64,000 nucleotides of DNA from an uncultured Ruminococcus sp. (GCA_900315755.1 ONAI01000001.1:110698-174697), one strand, 5' to 3'; positions 31,823 through 40,224 are shown, counted from the first letter of the stretch. Program-made: numbers and translations. The notes: generated by a model not told the origin, from the sequence alone.

Positions 31823-32371
31823 TCAGCCTCCGTATACAGAAACCGCCATTATGTACATCTCAATATTGTCCGGAAGAACTATCTCTTCTATATCAAAGCC
31901 TTCGAGAGGTATCTCACATTTGTAAAGGCTTACGTCTAAGTACCCATTTGCTGTCGTTTTTACAGCCTCGCTGCAAAGCTCGTTCATCTCGCTCGAATAC
32001 AGCGTTTCTATGGACTGATTGATCCCGTAGAAGAACAGCTGCTCACTGTGCATACTGCCGTCTTTTCCGACAACTGTAAGCCTGTCGCCGTAATTGCCGA
32101 ATTCATTGAAGCCGAGAAATGCTACCTTCTTTACATTGTTAAGTCCTATTTCTATATGCTGATACGCACATATGAGATTATCATTTTCTTTTGCCGTGCC
32201 GCAGAACTCAAACGGTACTCCGCCGCACTCCCTGTTCAGCTTTTCGCCGGAAAGTGATCCATCATTTATACAAATGCCGGATACTCCGTGTTCCTCACCG
32301 TCCTCCGGGAGAGAATCAAAGAGTATCTTATGATCGAGCAGCCTGTCAATGTTGATGCTATGCCATTTCAA
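31823..32371 (-). CDS. Uncharacterised protein of the peptide cluster
   Basis: 182 residues, overlapping the preceding BtrH_N-like gene by 14 bp. Beta-rich sequence (HIEIGLNNVKKVAFLGFNEF, GNYGDRLTVVGKDG, MYIMAVSVYGG at the end) reminiscent of a jelly-roll or galactose-binding-like fold; four or five Cys scattered. No signal peptide, so probably cytosolic. Tight coupling suggests it acts with the BtrH_N-like protein. Family not recognised. Confidence 0.75.
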   Translation of the reverse strand: MKWHSINIDRLLDHKILFDSLPEDGEEHGVSGICINDGSLSGEKLNRECGGVPFEFCGTAKENDNLICAYQHIEIGLNNVKKVAFLGFNEFGNYGDRLTVVGKDGSMHSEQLFFYGINQSIETLYSSEMNELCSEAVKTTANGYLDVSLYKCEIPLEGFDIEEIVLPDNIEMYIMAVSVYGG

Positions 32372-33332
32372 GTACAGCCACCCCTTTCAGTATGCCCTCA
32401 ATATATCCGTTGAACAATCTGAACTGCTCTTCTGCAAGCTCAACGTGCTTTGCAAGCTGAGCATATACTCGCGCTGAAGGATAAAGACTGCACTTCATCA
32501 CAAAAGTACGAACTATATTCAGCTGTTTTATAAGCTCAGTGCTGTCATAAGGCATACCTGCTGTTTCCAGCAGCCACAATTCACGCTGACAATACTTGAT
32601 TATCTCTGTAAATATCAGTACATAATCGCTCTCGAATTCCTCTTCGTGTACAGCTTCTTCCTTAAGTGTGTCCATCATGTGCATGAGGCAGCGGTTTGAA
32701 AGGTCAAAACCTGCAAGATTTCCGGCTCTTCTTTTCAGATATTCGCTCTGGAAATCAATATCAGTATCGACCTCCTCGATACGGCGCATTATTATCTGAC
32801 TCAGTGAGCTTTCTTCGCAGTCTTTATTGAGCGATCGGTAAGCATCAGCATAGTCATCAAACGGTATCCTGCAATGCTTATAGGCAGCTGCAACATTCGT
32901 CCTGTGTTCAAGGATGTCGAACTCTCTTGTTTGTTTGTCATATCCGTAGCACAGGATCCAGTGTTCAGAAAGACTTTTCTCTGTCTTGTAACCGGTCTCG
33001 ACCTCATAAGCCTCTGCACCGGATACCTTCAGCATTATCAGAGCGCCCTCATCAAGACACTTCAGTATCTTATCTATGATATTCTCTTCATATTCCATGA
33101 CCAGTGTCGCTTCTATGCCATGAGACAGCATCAGCTTTTCAAAATCTGTCTGATCCGCTGTGCTGATGCAGAAGTGATTGTCCATATAGTGGAAATATGT
33201 CCATTTGTTGAGAAAATATTCAAATTCCGTTCCGCCGAAGTAGGTGAACATGGGAATATATCCATATTCCATGCAGGTTCCCAGTGCAAACCGGTCAAAC
33301 GGCTTTATATCATATATTCTTTTCTCTTCCAT
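32358..33332 (-). CDS. BtrH_N-like (papain-fold) protein of the peptide cluster
   Basis: 324 residues. The first ~180 look like the BtrH N-terminal domain: a Cys20 near the start of a helix (FALGTCMEYGY), LSHGIEATLVMEY, LIMLKVSGAEAYE and a His in SLSEHWILCYGYDKQTREF. The rest is helical. In butirosin synthesis BtrH moves an acyl group from carrier protein BtrI to an amine. A carrier protein is encoded in this cluster (37890-38174), so acyl transfer to the peptide or to an amino-alcohol is possible. The homology is my reading of motifs, not a search result. Confidence 0.6.
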   Translation of the reverse strand: MEEKRIYDIKPFDRFALGTCMEYGYIPMFTYFGGTEFEYFLNKWTYFHYMDNHFCISTADQTDFEKLMLSHGIEATLVMEYEENIIDKILKCLDEGALIMLKVSGAEAYEVETGYKTEKSLSEHWILCYGYDKQTREFDILEHRTNVAAAYKHCRIPFDDYADAYRSLNKDCEESSLSQIIMRRIEEVDTDIDFQSEYLKRRAGNLAGFDLSNRCLMHMMDTLKEEAVHEEEFESDYVLIFTEIIKYCQRELWLLETAGMPYDSTELIKQLNIVRTFVMKCSLYPSARVYAQLAKHVELAEEQFRLFNGYIEGILKGVAVLEMA

Positions 33333-33349
33333 CAGTCTTATCCTTCGGC

Positions 33350-33571
33350 TCAGAGTGCATAGAGCTTTTCTATGACTGCCTTTACCTTTTCATTAGGGAT
33401 GCCTACCATTGCGCCCATATTATCCTCGATGACCTCGCGCAGATTGTAATCAAGTCCCTCCTGAAATCTGGGGTGCATCAATGCAAGCGGGAATGCCTTC
33501 TTGATGACTGCTTTTCCCTCAGGATCGCTGATAACCTCTCTTAATGTGCTTGTTTCCGTAAACTTTGCCAT
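33350..33571 (-). CDS. Small helical protein of the peptide cluster
   Basis: 73 residues from ATG 33571 (AGGAAG upstream). MAKFTETSTLREVISDPEGK, a basic helix with AFPLALMHP, then GLDYNLREVIEDN and a final helix. It looks like the three-helix module sometimes found at the end of glycoside hydrolases. No Cys, so not a precursor. Might be a binding or recognition protein. Lies 5 bp after the MacB-type transporter gene. Confidence 0.7.
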   Translation of the reverse strand: MAKFTETSTLREVISDPEGKAVIKKAFPLALMHPRFQEGLDYNLREVIEDNMGAMVGIPNEKVKAVIEKLYAL

Positions 33572-33576
33572 TATTT

Positions 33577-36105
33577 TCACTTCCTTATTATAGTTATAGG
33601 ATCTACCTTTGTTAGCTTTCTTACTGATATAAGTACCGACACGATGACCACCAGCAAACTTGCAAGTATTATAGCCGCAAATGGTCTCCAGTCCGGATTT
33701 AGTATAGCAAGCTCTTTCAGACTTGTATGCTGGAAATAGCTCGTCATATTCTTGGAAAGTATGCTGTTTCCGATCTTTGCAAGCAGAACGAACAGCAGTG
33801 ATGTCGCTGCGGGGATGATGACTGCATACTTGAACAGTCCGGACATATACAGCTTTGTTATGTAATCCCTGTCAATACCCATTGCCCGCATTATGCCAAT
33901 ATTCCGCTTCTGATCGTTGATTATGCCGCTGTAACAGGACGATATGAGAACAAGTTCGAGTACTATTATCACTACCACAAGTATCCACGAAAAGCGGTTG
34001 AATATCGCTACAACTCCGCGTATATCATATATCACGAATGAGTAGGGAAGTGAATAGAAATAATCTTCTTTGCCCATATTCCTGAGAAGCGCTGTCGTAT
34101 CGCTGCGGTCTCTGTTATTATCGAATACGATACCGTAGAGATAGCACTGTGAGGCTGAGAATTCCTCGAAATACTCGTCAGAAACTACAAGAGCCATATC
34201 GCTTCTGATCTCATCATCAAATCCGGAAGGCATATCAAATACTCCGGCTATTCTTAGCTCTCCGCTCTCAAACAGTATATCAGGAGCCATTCCCTCACCA
34301 AGAGGCATTGACACTGTGTTCGGCATAGTGTAACTCTGCGAAGGAGAGAACTCTGTCCTGAAATATGAGCGGAAAAAGTTTGCTGATACATATATATCGT
34401 TCTTGGCGGAAATTTCCGGAATGCCCAGCTTTTCGCCGTATACTGAGCTTTTTAATATAGACGCGTTATTGAATATCATCTTGTCAGTATACACTGAGCC
34501 GAGGAAATCATCGCTTACAAATATCGCCATATATATGCCGCTGTTCACAAGATACCGGAAAGTCTCGGTGCGCTTATCGTTGTTGAGACTTACCTTGTCC
34601 ATATACACCATGTCTTTGTATTTTTCAGCGAAGCCGGTGTCTATTATGCCTGTAATGCGGTAAGACGATACACACATATCAATGTCGCTATTCAAAAGAA
34701 TTCTTTCAGGAGCATTTCTGAATTCAGCAATTCCTTCCGTTGAATCTATCTTCGCAGCCCATTCCTTACCGAACAGAGCTTCAAGAGTAGCTCCGTCAAG
34801 TCTTTTAAGACCGGCTCTTACCTTTTCATCATCGCTGAGTTCCTGTGCATTTTCAAGTCCGAGCCTTCTGTAAACATTATCCGGTGCAAGAGTATTGATA
34901 ACGTAAAGCATATAGTCAGTTACGCATATCTCCTTAGGAGCGGAAGGATATGTTCCCCAGCCAAGAGAAGCACCGTACTTCGCAAGCCCTGCTTCCGAAC
35001 CTTTTATTGCTATATTCACTTCTGAAGGCAGGAAATCATTCCCGCTCGAACCATTATAGAAGCTGAGTCCCATGACCATATAGCTTTCGTCATAGTCCTT
35101 GATGTCGTTTTCTGAAACGAAGTCCTCTATCTCGCTCTTTGTTATCATACGTGATGTACAAACGAAGTTTTTCGACTTATCATCGACATAGCCTTTGTTC
35201 AGAAATATCGAGTTTACATTCTCAGAATCGAACAGCTTTGCCGACATCTTTTCAAAATTGAAATTGTAAAATGACACGCTTATTCCGACAATAGATAACA
35301 GTATCACCGAAATACATACACTCACCAGCAGTCTTTTCCGCTTTGAACGGACAAGCTCACGCGAGATCTTCATAGCATCACATATCTGGATATGTCCGGC
35401 TTTTTTGAGATCCACCTCACATCCGACAGGATCTTCCCTTACCTCTGAAGCGCTGTCCTCAGCGACCTTGCCGTCAGATATGGTTATGATACGATCCGAA
35501 TACCGCACACTGCTATCAACATCATGGGTAACTACAAGCACAAGGCGTTCATCAGCTATGCTTTTCAGCGCCTCAAATACTATTTCGCTGTTTCCGGAAT
35601 CGAGATTTCCAGTAGGCTCATCGGCAATTATAATGCGGCTGTCTTTAACCAGAGCACGGGCTATTGCTGCTCTTTGCTGCTGTCCGCCGCTAAGTTCCGA
35701 AGCTTTTTTGTCTGCATTATCATATATGTCAAGCAGCCTGAGTATCCTTTCAGCTTCCTTTTCCTTCTGCTCACTTGCCTCAATGCCAAGCATTATATTC
35801 TCTTTTACTGTAAGCTCTCCGATGAGGCTGTGATCCTGAAAAATAAATCCGAGATTGTTCCTGCGGTAGGCATTGAGCGCATCGGCATCAAGCTCAGTTA
35901 TAACGGTATCACCGTCTGATACAGTGCCGGATGTCGGACTGTCAAGTCCGGCGATTATGTTCAGCAGCGTAGATTTACCGCTTCCACTCTTGCCGGTAAT
36001 GAATACCATTCCGCTTTTCGGGAACTCAAGATCTATATTTTTCAGAACCTGTTTTTCATTTTCCCTGCCCTCATTGTATGTTTTGCAAATGTCATTCAGT
36101 CGCAT
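33577..36105 (-). CDS. MacB-type ABC transporter (ATPase fused to FtsX-like permease)
   Basis: 842 residues. Residues 1-225: LolD/MacB ATPase with GKSGSGKST, LSGGQQQR and IIADEPTGNLDSG. Then a TM helix at about 260-282, a ~370-residue extracellular domain and three TM helices (about 680-830) ending in RKLTKVDPITIIRK, the usual FtsX-permease end. This type acts as mechanotransducer or in bacteriocin resistance rather than as channel exporter, so a role in immunity to the cluster's peptides is likely by analogy with BceAB/MacB systems. Confidence 0.9.
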   Translation of the reverse strand: MRLNDICKTYNEGRENEKQVLKNIDLEFPKSGMVFITGKSGSGKSTLLNIIAGLDSPTSGTVSDGDTVITELDADALNAYRRNNLGFIFQDHSLIGELTVKENIMLGIEASEQKEKEAERILRLLDIYDNADKKASELSGGQQQRAAIARALVKDSRIIIADEPTGNLDSGNSEIVFEALKSIADERLVLVVTHDVDSSVRYSDRIITISDGKVAEDSASEVREDPVGCEVDLKKAGHIQICDAMKISRELVRSKRKRLLVSVCISVILLSIVGISVSFYNFNFEKMSAKLFDSENVNSIFLNKGYVDDKSKNFVCTSRMITKSEIEDFVSENDIKDYDESYMVMGLSFYNGSSGNDFLPSEVNIAIKGSEAGLAKYGASLGWGTYPSAPKEICVTDYMLYVINTLAPDNVYRRLGLENAQELSDDEKVRAGLKRLDGATLEALFGKEWAAKIDSTEGIAEFRNAPERILLNSDIDMCVSSYRITGIIDTGFAEKYKDMVYMDKVSLNNDKRTETFRYLVNSGIYMAIFVSDDFLGSVYTDKMIFNNASILKSSVYGEKLGIPEISAKNDIYVSANFFRSYFRTEFSPSQSYTMPNTVSMPLGEGMAPDILFESGELRIAGVFDMPSGFDDEIRSDMALVVSDEYFEEFSASQCYLYGIVFDNNRDRSDTTALLRNMGKEDYFYSLPYSFVIYDIRGVVAIFNRFSWILVVVIIVLELVLISSCYSGIINDQKRNIGIMRAMGIDRDYITKLYMSGLFKYAVIIPAATSLLFVLLAKIGNSILSKNMTSYFQHTSLKELAILNPDWRPFAAIILASLLVVIVSVLISVRKLTKVDPITIIRK

Positions 36106-36122
36106 ATAAAACCTCTTACAGC

Positions 36123-37883
36123 TTACTTGCAGTAATACTCTATGATAGTATCAAATATCCTGTCATCCTCGGCAAAGTCACCGGATACCACAACGGGCCG
36201 CCCGATCTCATCAGTCATTTTTTTCTTGATCTCAGATATTTCCTCTTCTGTAAGTCTGACCTTTGATGAATTGATAACATAGTCATATTCTGTTCTGAAG
36301 GCATAAAGCGCAAGCATTATCACCTTTGCCTTGCTGAGGGCTTCTATCGCCGCTATCGACTTCTTTATATATTCCGGTTCATCTTCACAGCTGAATGAAA
36401 GTATAACTCCATCCGGCATTATACCATAGAGAAATGCGATCTGATTTATGTTGATATGACCGGTGTTGTACATAAGATGCGGGAAAAATCCCGACTGTCC
36501 GCCCACAAGTATCAGATCATGATTCTTTTTATCAAGAAGATGTATCTTTTCGTTGAACGATTCTATTATCTCATCGCCGGTCTTTGAACCGAGTTCTGCA
36601 TCATAACCGATAACGAGCGTCTCATCACAGCCCATGAGCTCTGCATTCGGCTCTGTTCCAAGCACAGCAAGATCAATTCCTTTGCTTTCGAGTATACGCT
36701 TTATCTGCATCTGAAGCGTAAACTTTCCCTGCTTCTTATTTGTACCAAGTACGCACAGTATCGGAGTCTGTATCTGATAAAGCCTGCCTTCACGAGGCGT
36801 CCTTCTGAAATTGTCCGCGCAGATAAATACAAGCGATCTTTTTCTGAATTCCGGCTCATACTCCTCAGCAAGGAAACGATCATAGCAAAAAACGTTCTTG
36901 CCATGTTCAAGACAGAGGTCAAGCATCTTCTTCTTGGAATCATATCCGAGTATATAACTCAGTTCGCGCTGATGTCCGAGTATCATCGTATCAAAGCTAT
37001 CCCAATCGCATCTGTCGATGTTCTTTACGGTATAGCTTTTCTTTCCGGAAAAGCTCTTCAGTTCTCTTCCAAGATTGCCGGAATACTTTATATCATATAC
37101 ACCCACAAGATCAACTGTAAGGCTATCGGCATAGTTAACAAGGGAATACATCTCCTTGTTAAGCGGATATAACACCGCTCTTGTTCCGTTAACAGAACTT
37201 CTCTCTGCCTTTACAGGACCTTTATAGCGGCTGTCGAAAAACAGCATAGCTTCGTCCTTATTTGCAAAGTTTCTGCCGGATCTCAGCAGCTTGTTCGTAA
37301 CGTGCGAGGTAGCAAAGCTATTGCCCTCCTCGACTCTTCTTCCGTTAGAGCTTTTTGCGGCAACGAGCTGCTTGCCGTTCCTTGCATAAATATCAATAAG
37401 TCCCGTATCGCAGGCTATGAGAGTATTCTTATCCTTGATATAAGGATTTCCGGATACTCCGATAACAAAATCCAGCGCCGCCGGAAATGACATTGCTCCG
37501 CAGTTATCAAAAGCTGCGATTATCAGAACATTCTTTTCATTATATAGCTTGCTGAGTATCTCATACAGCGGCTGACTGTAAGCTCTTACGCCAAAACTCA
37601 TCTGTATGTACCGGCACTCTATATTATTGTAGACATATTCAAGCGCAGAAACGATATTATCTATATTGCTCATAACAACATCGGTAAAGCTCTTGAAAAC
37701 AGCGGCTCTTACATTATCTATACCCTCGATAGCGAGGTTCATTACAGCTCCGCCGTGACCTACATCATCGGTATCATTGTCGGTCTGCTCCCACAAATCG
37801 CCGTTTCTGACATATATATCTACATTGCTTTTGCGGTCGTTTATCTCATAACCTGAATCGAGAAGCACCAGATCATAAAACAC
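36123..37883 (-). CDS. Subtilisin-like protease fused to a DUF1611/DgcN-like domain
   Basis: 586 residues. N-terminal S8-like domain: Asp9 in VLLDSGY, His43 in DVGHGGAV, Asn127 in AAFDNCG, Ser189 in GNSFATSHV: the Asp-His-Ser triad and oxyanion Asn are all placed correctly, but no signal peptide, so it acts in the cytosol. C-terminal half has a P-loop-like ILCVLGTNKKQGKFT (374-389), then LILVGGQSGFFPHL and GIMPDGVILSF, matching the DUF1611 family, which includes the DgcN N-acyltransferase. A one-chain protease/acyltransferase-like enzyme would fit leader removal plus modification of the new N-terminus. Fusion seen; role inferred. Confidence 0.75.
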   Translation of the reverse strand: MFYDLVLLDSGYEINDRKSNVDIYVRNGDLWEQTDNDTDDVGHGGAVMNLAIEGIDNVRAAVFKSFTDVVMSNIDNIVSALEYVYNNIECRYIQMSFGVRAYSQPLYEILSKLYNEKNVLIIAAFDNCGAMSFPAALDFVIGVSGNPYIKDKNTLIACDTGLIDIYARNGKQLVAAKSSNGRRVEEGNSFATSHVTNKLLRSGRNFANKDEAMLFFDSRYKGPVKAERSSVNGTRAVLYPLNKEMYSLVNYADSLTVDLVGVYDIKYSGNLGRELKSFSGKKSYTVKNIDRCDWDSFDTMILGHQRELSYILGYDSKKKMLDLCLEHGKNVFCYDRFLAEEYEPEFRKRSLVFICADNFRRTPREGRLYQIQTPILCVLGTNKKQGKFTLQMQIKRILESKGIDLAVLGTEPNAELMGCDETLVIGYDAELGSKTGDEIIESFNEKIHLLDKKNHDLILVGGQSGFFPHLMYNTGHININQIAFLYGIMPDGVILSFSCEDEPEYIKKSIAAIEALSKAKVIMLALYAFRTEYDYVINSSKVRLTEEEISEIKKKMTDEIGRPVVVSGDFAEDDRIFDTIIEYYCK

Positions 37884-37889
37884 TTTTTA

Positions 37890-38174
37890 TCACACTCCGA
37901 CAGTTTCCTTTTTTTCTAAAGAAGGGCTTATAACATCTGTCCAGAAACTATTGAGAGTGAGTTCTGAAAGCCTCTTTGAATACACATCGTCCGGCAGGTA
38001 AAATCCGTATTTTTCCTCAAGTTCAACATAAAACGAAACGAGAGACATTGAATCAAGAATTATCTCATCCATTCTCATATCCGGTGTAAGTTCTTCAACA
38101 AATATTCCGATACTGTCAAGTATCTCTCCTATCTGTTCTATATCCTTTTCAGGAATGATAATTTCGTATGCCAT
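37890..38174 (-). CDS. Acyl carrier protein-like
   Basis: 94 residues. The phosphopantetheine site is Asp41-Ser42 in ILDSMSLVSFYVELEEKYG, with the acidic helix following. Carries acyl or aminoacyl groups as a thioester. No dedicated acyl-activating enzyme is in the cluster, so loading would come from fatty acid synthesis or elsewhere. Probable partners here: the oxoamine synthase and the BtrH_N-like protein. 4 bp after the radical SAM gene and 6 bp before the protease gene. Confidence 0.85.
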   Translation of the reverse strand: MAYEIIIPEKDIEQIGEILDSIGIFVEELTPDMRMDEIILDSMSLVSFYVELEEKYGFYLPDDVYSKRLSELTLNSFWTDVISPSLEKKETVGV

Positions 38175-38178
38175 AATC

Positions 38179-39501
38179 TTATACTCCTATTTCTACAAAC
38201 AGTTCAGGCTTAGACTTGTAAAGTCCCTGAAGCTCAGCATCTTTCTTCTTGCAGGCTACATTTTTATTTGCAGCAACTGTATTTACCGGACAGAGTATTC
38301 CGTAACAGTTTGCATACAGTCCGCAGCCTTCGCACTTAGAATCCGGACGAGCCGGAGGATTTGCCGGATACTGCCATCTGTCATAATACTTTTCATTCTT
38401 GTCAATCTCACCGTTTTCATCGAGTTCACCAAGAATGTTATACTCGGAATAAAGGTTGACCGTACATCTGAGCATCTTTCCAAGCGGATCAATCGTATAT
38501 GTACCCTTCTTGGCTGCATAGCATATGTTAAGATTCTCAAAGAACTGATACCTTCCTGTGATATTGAGAGTAGTATTGAGCGCTGTAACTCTGTCGATGA
38601 ATTCTTCCTCGATATTGATGAGGCTTCCTTCGATAGATCTTACTGTATCACCGCCCCAGTTTCCGACAGCCTTGAAGAGGAAGGAGAATCTGTTGTCTCC
38701 GCCGAAATTCTGTTCAAGTTCAGCTACCTGAGCTTCAAGATCCTCAGCAGTTTCTTTAGTAAGATTGCTTCTGAGAAGTATACTGAAAACAGGTGAAGGA
38801 CATTTTGTCTTGATGTCGATGAGGTTCTTCATTATCACCTCATATGTAGGACCTCCGCCTGCAAGCGGACGGGTCTTGTTGTGGAACTGTGCACGTCCGT
38901 CAAGAGTTATCTGATAGCTTGTAACGTGATATTTTCTGAACAGCTTCATAAAAGTATCATAGTCAAGAAGATAACCGTTAGTCGTCATACTTGCGGTATA
39001 GCTCTTCTTGTAGGCTCTTGCAAGCTTCATAAGGCGCTCACTGAGCTTTTCTATAACAGACATTGCAACGAGAGGCTCTCCGCCGAACCAGCTTACATGA
39101 AGTCCCTTTGAAGACGGAACAACAGTCTTTGCAAACTTAACAACTCTGTCTATGACCTCATCACTCATAACGCCGTTTACTCGTTCTTCATAGCAGTAAG
39201 GACATCTGAAATTACACATAAGTGTAGGGAGTATGATAAACTCTACATATCCGCTGTCTATCGTCTCCATATACTTGATGAGTGCTTTTTTGTCCTCATC
39301 GTAGTCCGTTCCACAGACTATTCCCTTATCCTCAAGCTTTTCAACAACATCTTCCGGGATATTGCTGAAATTTCCACAGTCGAGATCTTCATAGAAGCTC
39401 TTGTTCATAATGGCAAAAGTGTTGCGCAAGGAATTGAATATGACCGTTTTTCCATCGCAGTCAACACAGTAATTGAATTTTGAGACTTTATAATCTGACA
39501 A
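38179..39501 (-). CDS. Radical SAM/SPASM peptide maturase (TTG start)
   Basis: 440 residues. N-terminal ~80 residues resemble a small peptide-recognition region. SAM cluster motif C96-C100-C103 (CNFRCPYC), then GGEPL. The C-terminal SPASM part has CYAAKKG, LRCTVN, CEGCGLYANCYGILC and ACKKK Cys for auxiliary clusters. This is the plan of enzymes that make thioether (sactipeptide/ranthipeptide) or C-C crosslinks in ribosomal peptides. Start codon TTG 39501 has GGGGTG 9 nt upstream. First gene after LytTR-type promoter P1; the Cys-rich precursors lie in the same operon. Confidence 0.92.
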   Translation of the reverse strand: MSDYKVSKFNYCVDCDGKTVIFNSLRNTFAIMNKSFYEDLDCGNFSNIPEDVVEKLEDKGIVCGTDYDEDKKALIKYMETIDSGYVEFIILPTLMCNFRCPYCYEERVNGVMSDEVIDRVVKFAKTVVPSSKGLHVSWFGGEPLVAMSVIEKLSERLMKLARAYKKSYTASMTTNGYLLDYDTFMKLFRKYHVTSYQITLDGRAQFHNKTRPLAGGGPTYEVIMKNLIDIKTKCPSPVFSILLRSNLTKETAEDLEAQVAELEQNFGGDNRFSFLFKAVGNWGGDTVRSIEGSLINIEEEFIDRVTALNTTLNITGRYQFFENLNICYAAKKGTYTIDPLGKMLRCTVNLYSEYNILGELDENGEIDKNEKYYDRWQYPANPPARPDSKCEGCGLYANCYGILCPVNTVAANKNVACKKKDAELQGLYKSKPELFVEIGV

Positions 39502-39572
39502 TATATTACACCCCTTTTAATGATATACTGGTCTTTTTTACCTTTTCGGTAATGTTCCTGTTTGGTTTCTAA

Positions 39573-39637
39573 ATGATAACAGAATAATGTTATGAAGTCA
39601 ACACAAGTTTAGTTAAGGGATAACTTTTTTTAGTAAA
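39573..39637 (-). promoter_or_regulatory. Promoter P1 with LytTR-type direct repeats, drives the peptide cluster
   Basis: Minus strand: -35 TTGACT (39596-39601), 17 bp, -10 TATCAT (39573-39578). Six bp upstream of the -35, TTTAGTTAA (39608) and TTTAGTAAA (39629) form a direct repeat with 21-bp period (9-bp units, 12-bp spacing), the geometry of AgrA/LytTR dimer sites. About 70 nt to the radical SAM start. Confidence 0.88.
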
Positions 39638-39649
39638 CAGCATTTTTTA

Positions 39650-39976
39650 TACAGCACCGCCAGACATCATCACTGTCTGCTGCGGAATATATAAGAATAT
39701 TGAGATACATCATATCAAATATGCAAAAAGGACAGCTAATAGAGAGCCCCCTCTGGCGAAATCGCGGCAAAATCACCGAGTCCATACTTTCGGGCTCGGT
39801 AACCCACTTTTCCGCTAAGGGTAGCTGACTAATAGCCGTCCTCTTTGCTTTGAATGTTTTGGAGTTGTTTCTTTAACCGGATATCAGTTCATCAGAACAG
39901 ATTTCCGATTGCTTTCATAATATCATTCCACATAATTGATCCCTCACTTTATGGTATAAATAACGTGTTTTAATGC
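39650..39976 (-). ncRNA. Candidate regulatory RNA from promoter P2 (RNAIII-like layout)
   Basis: Transcript expected from P2 (start near 39976). It contains a 13-codon ORF (39892-39933), then a long stem of 39848-39829 with 39742-39723 (17 of 20 positions pair) enclosing ACCGAG/CTCGGT, then a third hairpin at 39656-39683 (TGTCTG/CAGACA). Two of the stems are followed by T-rich sequence on this strand. Layout resembles staphylococcal RNAIII (agr-driven RNA with a tiny toxin ORF). Ends are estimated. Confidence 0.5.
39892..39933 (-). CDS. 13-aa amphipathic peptide, delta-haemolysin-like
   Basis: ATG 39933 with GTGAGGG 7 nt upstream, about 43 nt behind promoter P2. Encodes MWNDIMKAIGNLF. Aligned to the start of S. 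aureus delta-haemolysin (MAQDIISTIGDLV) it shares M1, D4, I5, I9, G10 and L12. As a helix it would be amphipathic. Very short, so the likeness may be chance, but the position under a LytTR promoter makes it notable. Confidence 0.5.
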   Translation of the reverse strand: MWNDIMKAIGNLF

Positions 39977-39982
39977 TAAACT

Positions 39983-40047
39983 TATACTACTACAAAATCT
40001 TTCCAAAATCAACTGATATTTAGTAAACGTGCGGTTTAATTTAGTAA
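39983..40047 (-). promoter_or_regulatory. Promoter P2 with LytTR-type direct repeats
   Basis: Minus strand: -35 TTGATT (40006-40011), 17 bp, -10 TAGTAT (39983-39988). TTTAGTAAA at 40018 and 40039, 21 bp apart, begin 6 bp from the -35, as at P1. Confidence 0.85.
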
Positions 40048-40124
40048 ACAGTCATTTTCACCATAATAAACTGCCTAACCATATATCAAAATGATCCCGG
40101 AAAAGTATTCTCTTTAATTTAAAT

Positions 40125-40189
40125 ATAATACCACAATTTGTTCCGGAATTCAAGTAAAATTTAGTCAATGGATATTATTTTTTAGTAAA
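40125..40189 (-). promoter_or_regulatory. Promoter P3 with LytTR-type direct repeats
   Basis: Minus strand: -35 TTGAAT (40148-40153), 17 bp, -10 TATTAT (40125-40130). TTTAGTCAA (40160) and TTTAGTAAA (40181), 21 bp apart, begin 6 bp from the -35. Its transcript would run through the P2 site; no convincing ORF before that. Confidence 0.83.
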
Positions 40190-40224
40190 CAGCGCCTGCT
40201 TTGATAATTTTTTATACGAATCAC

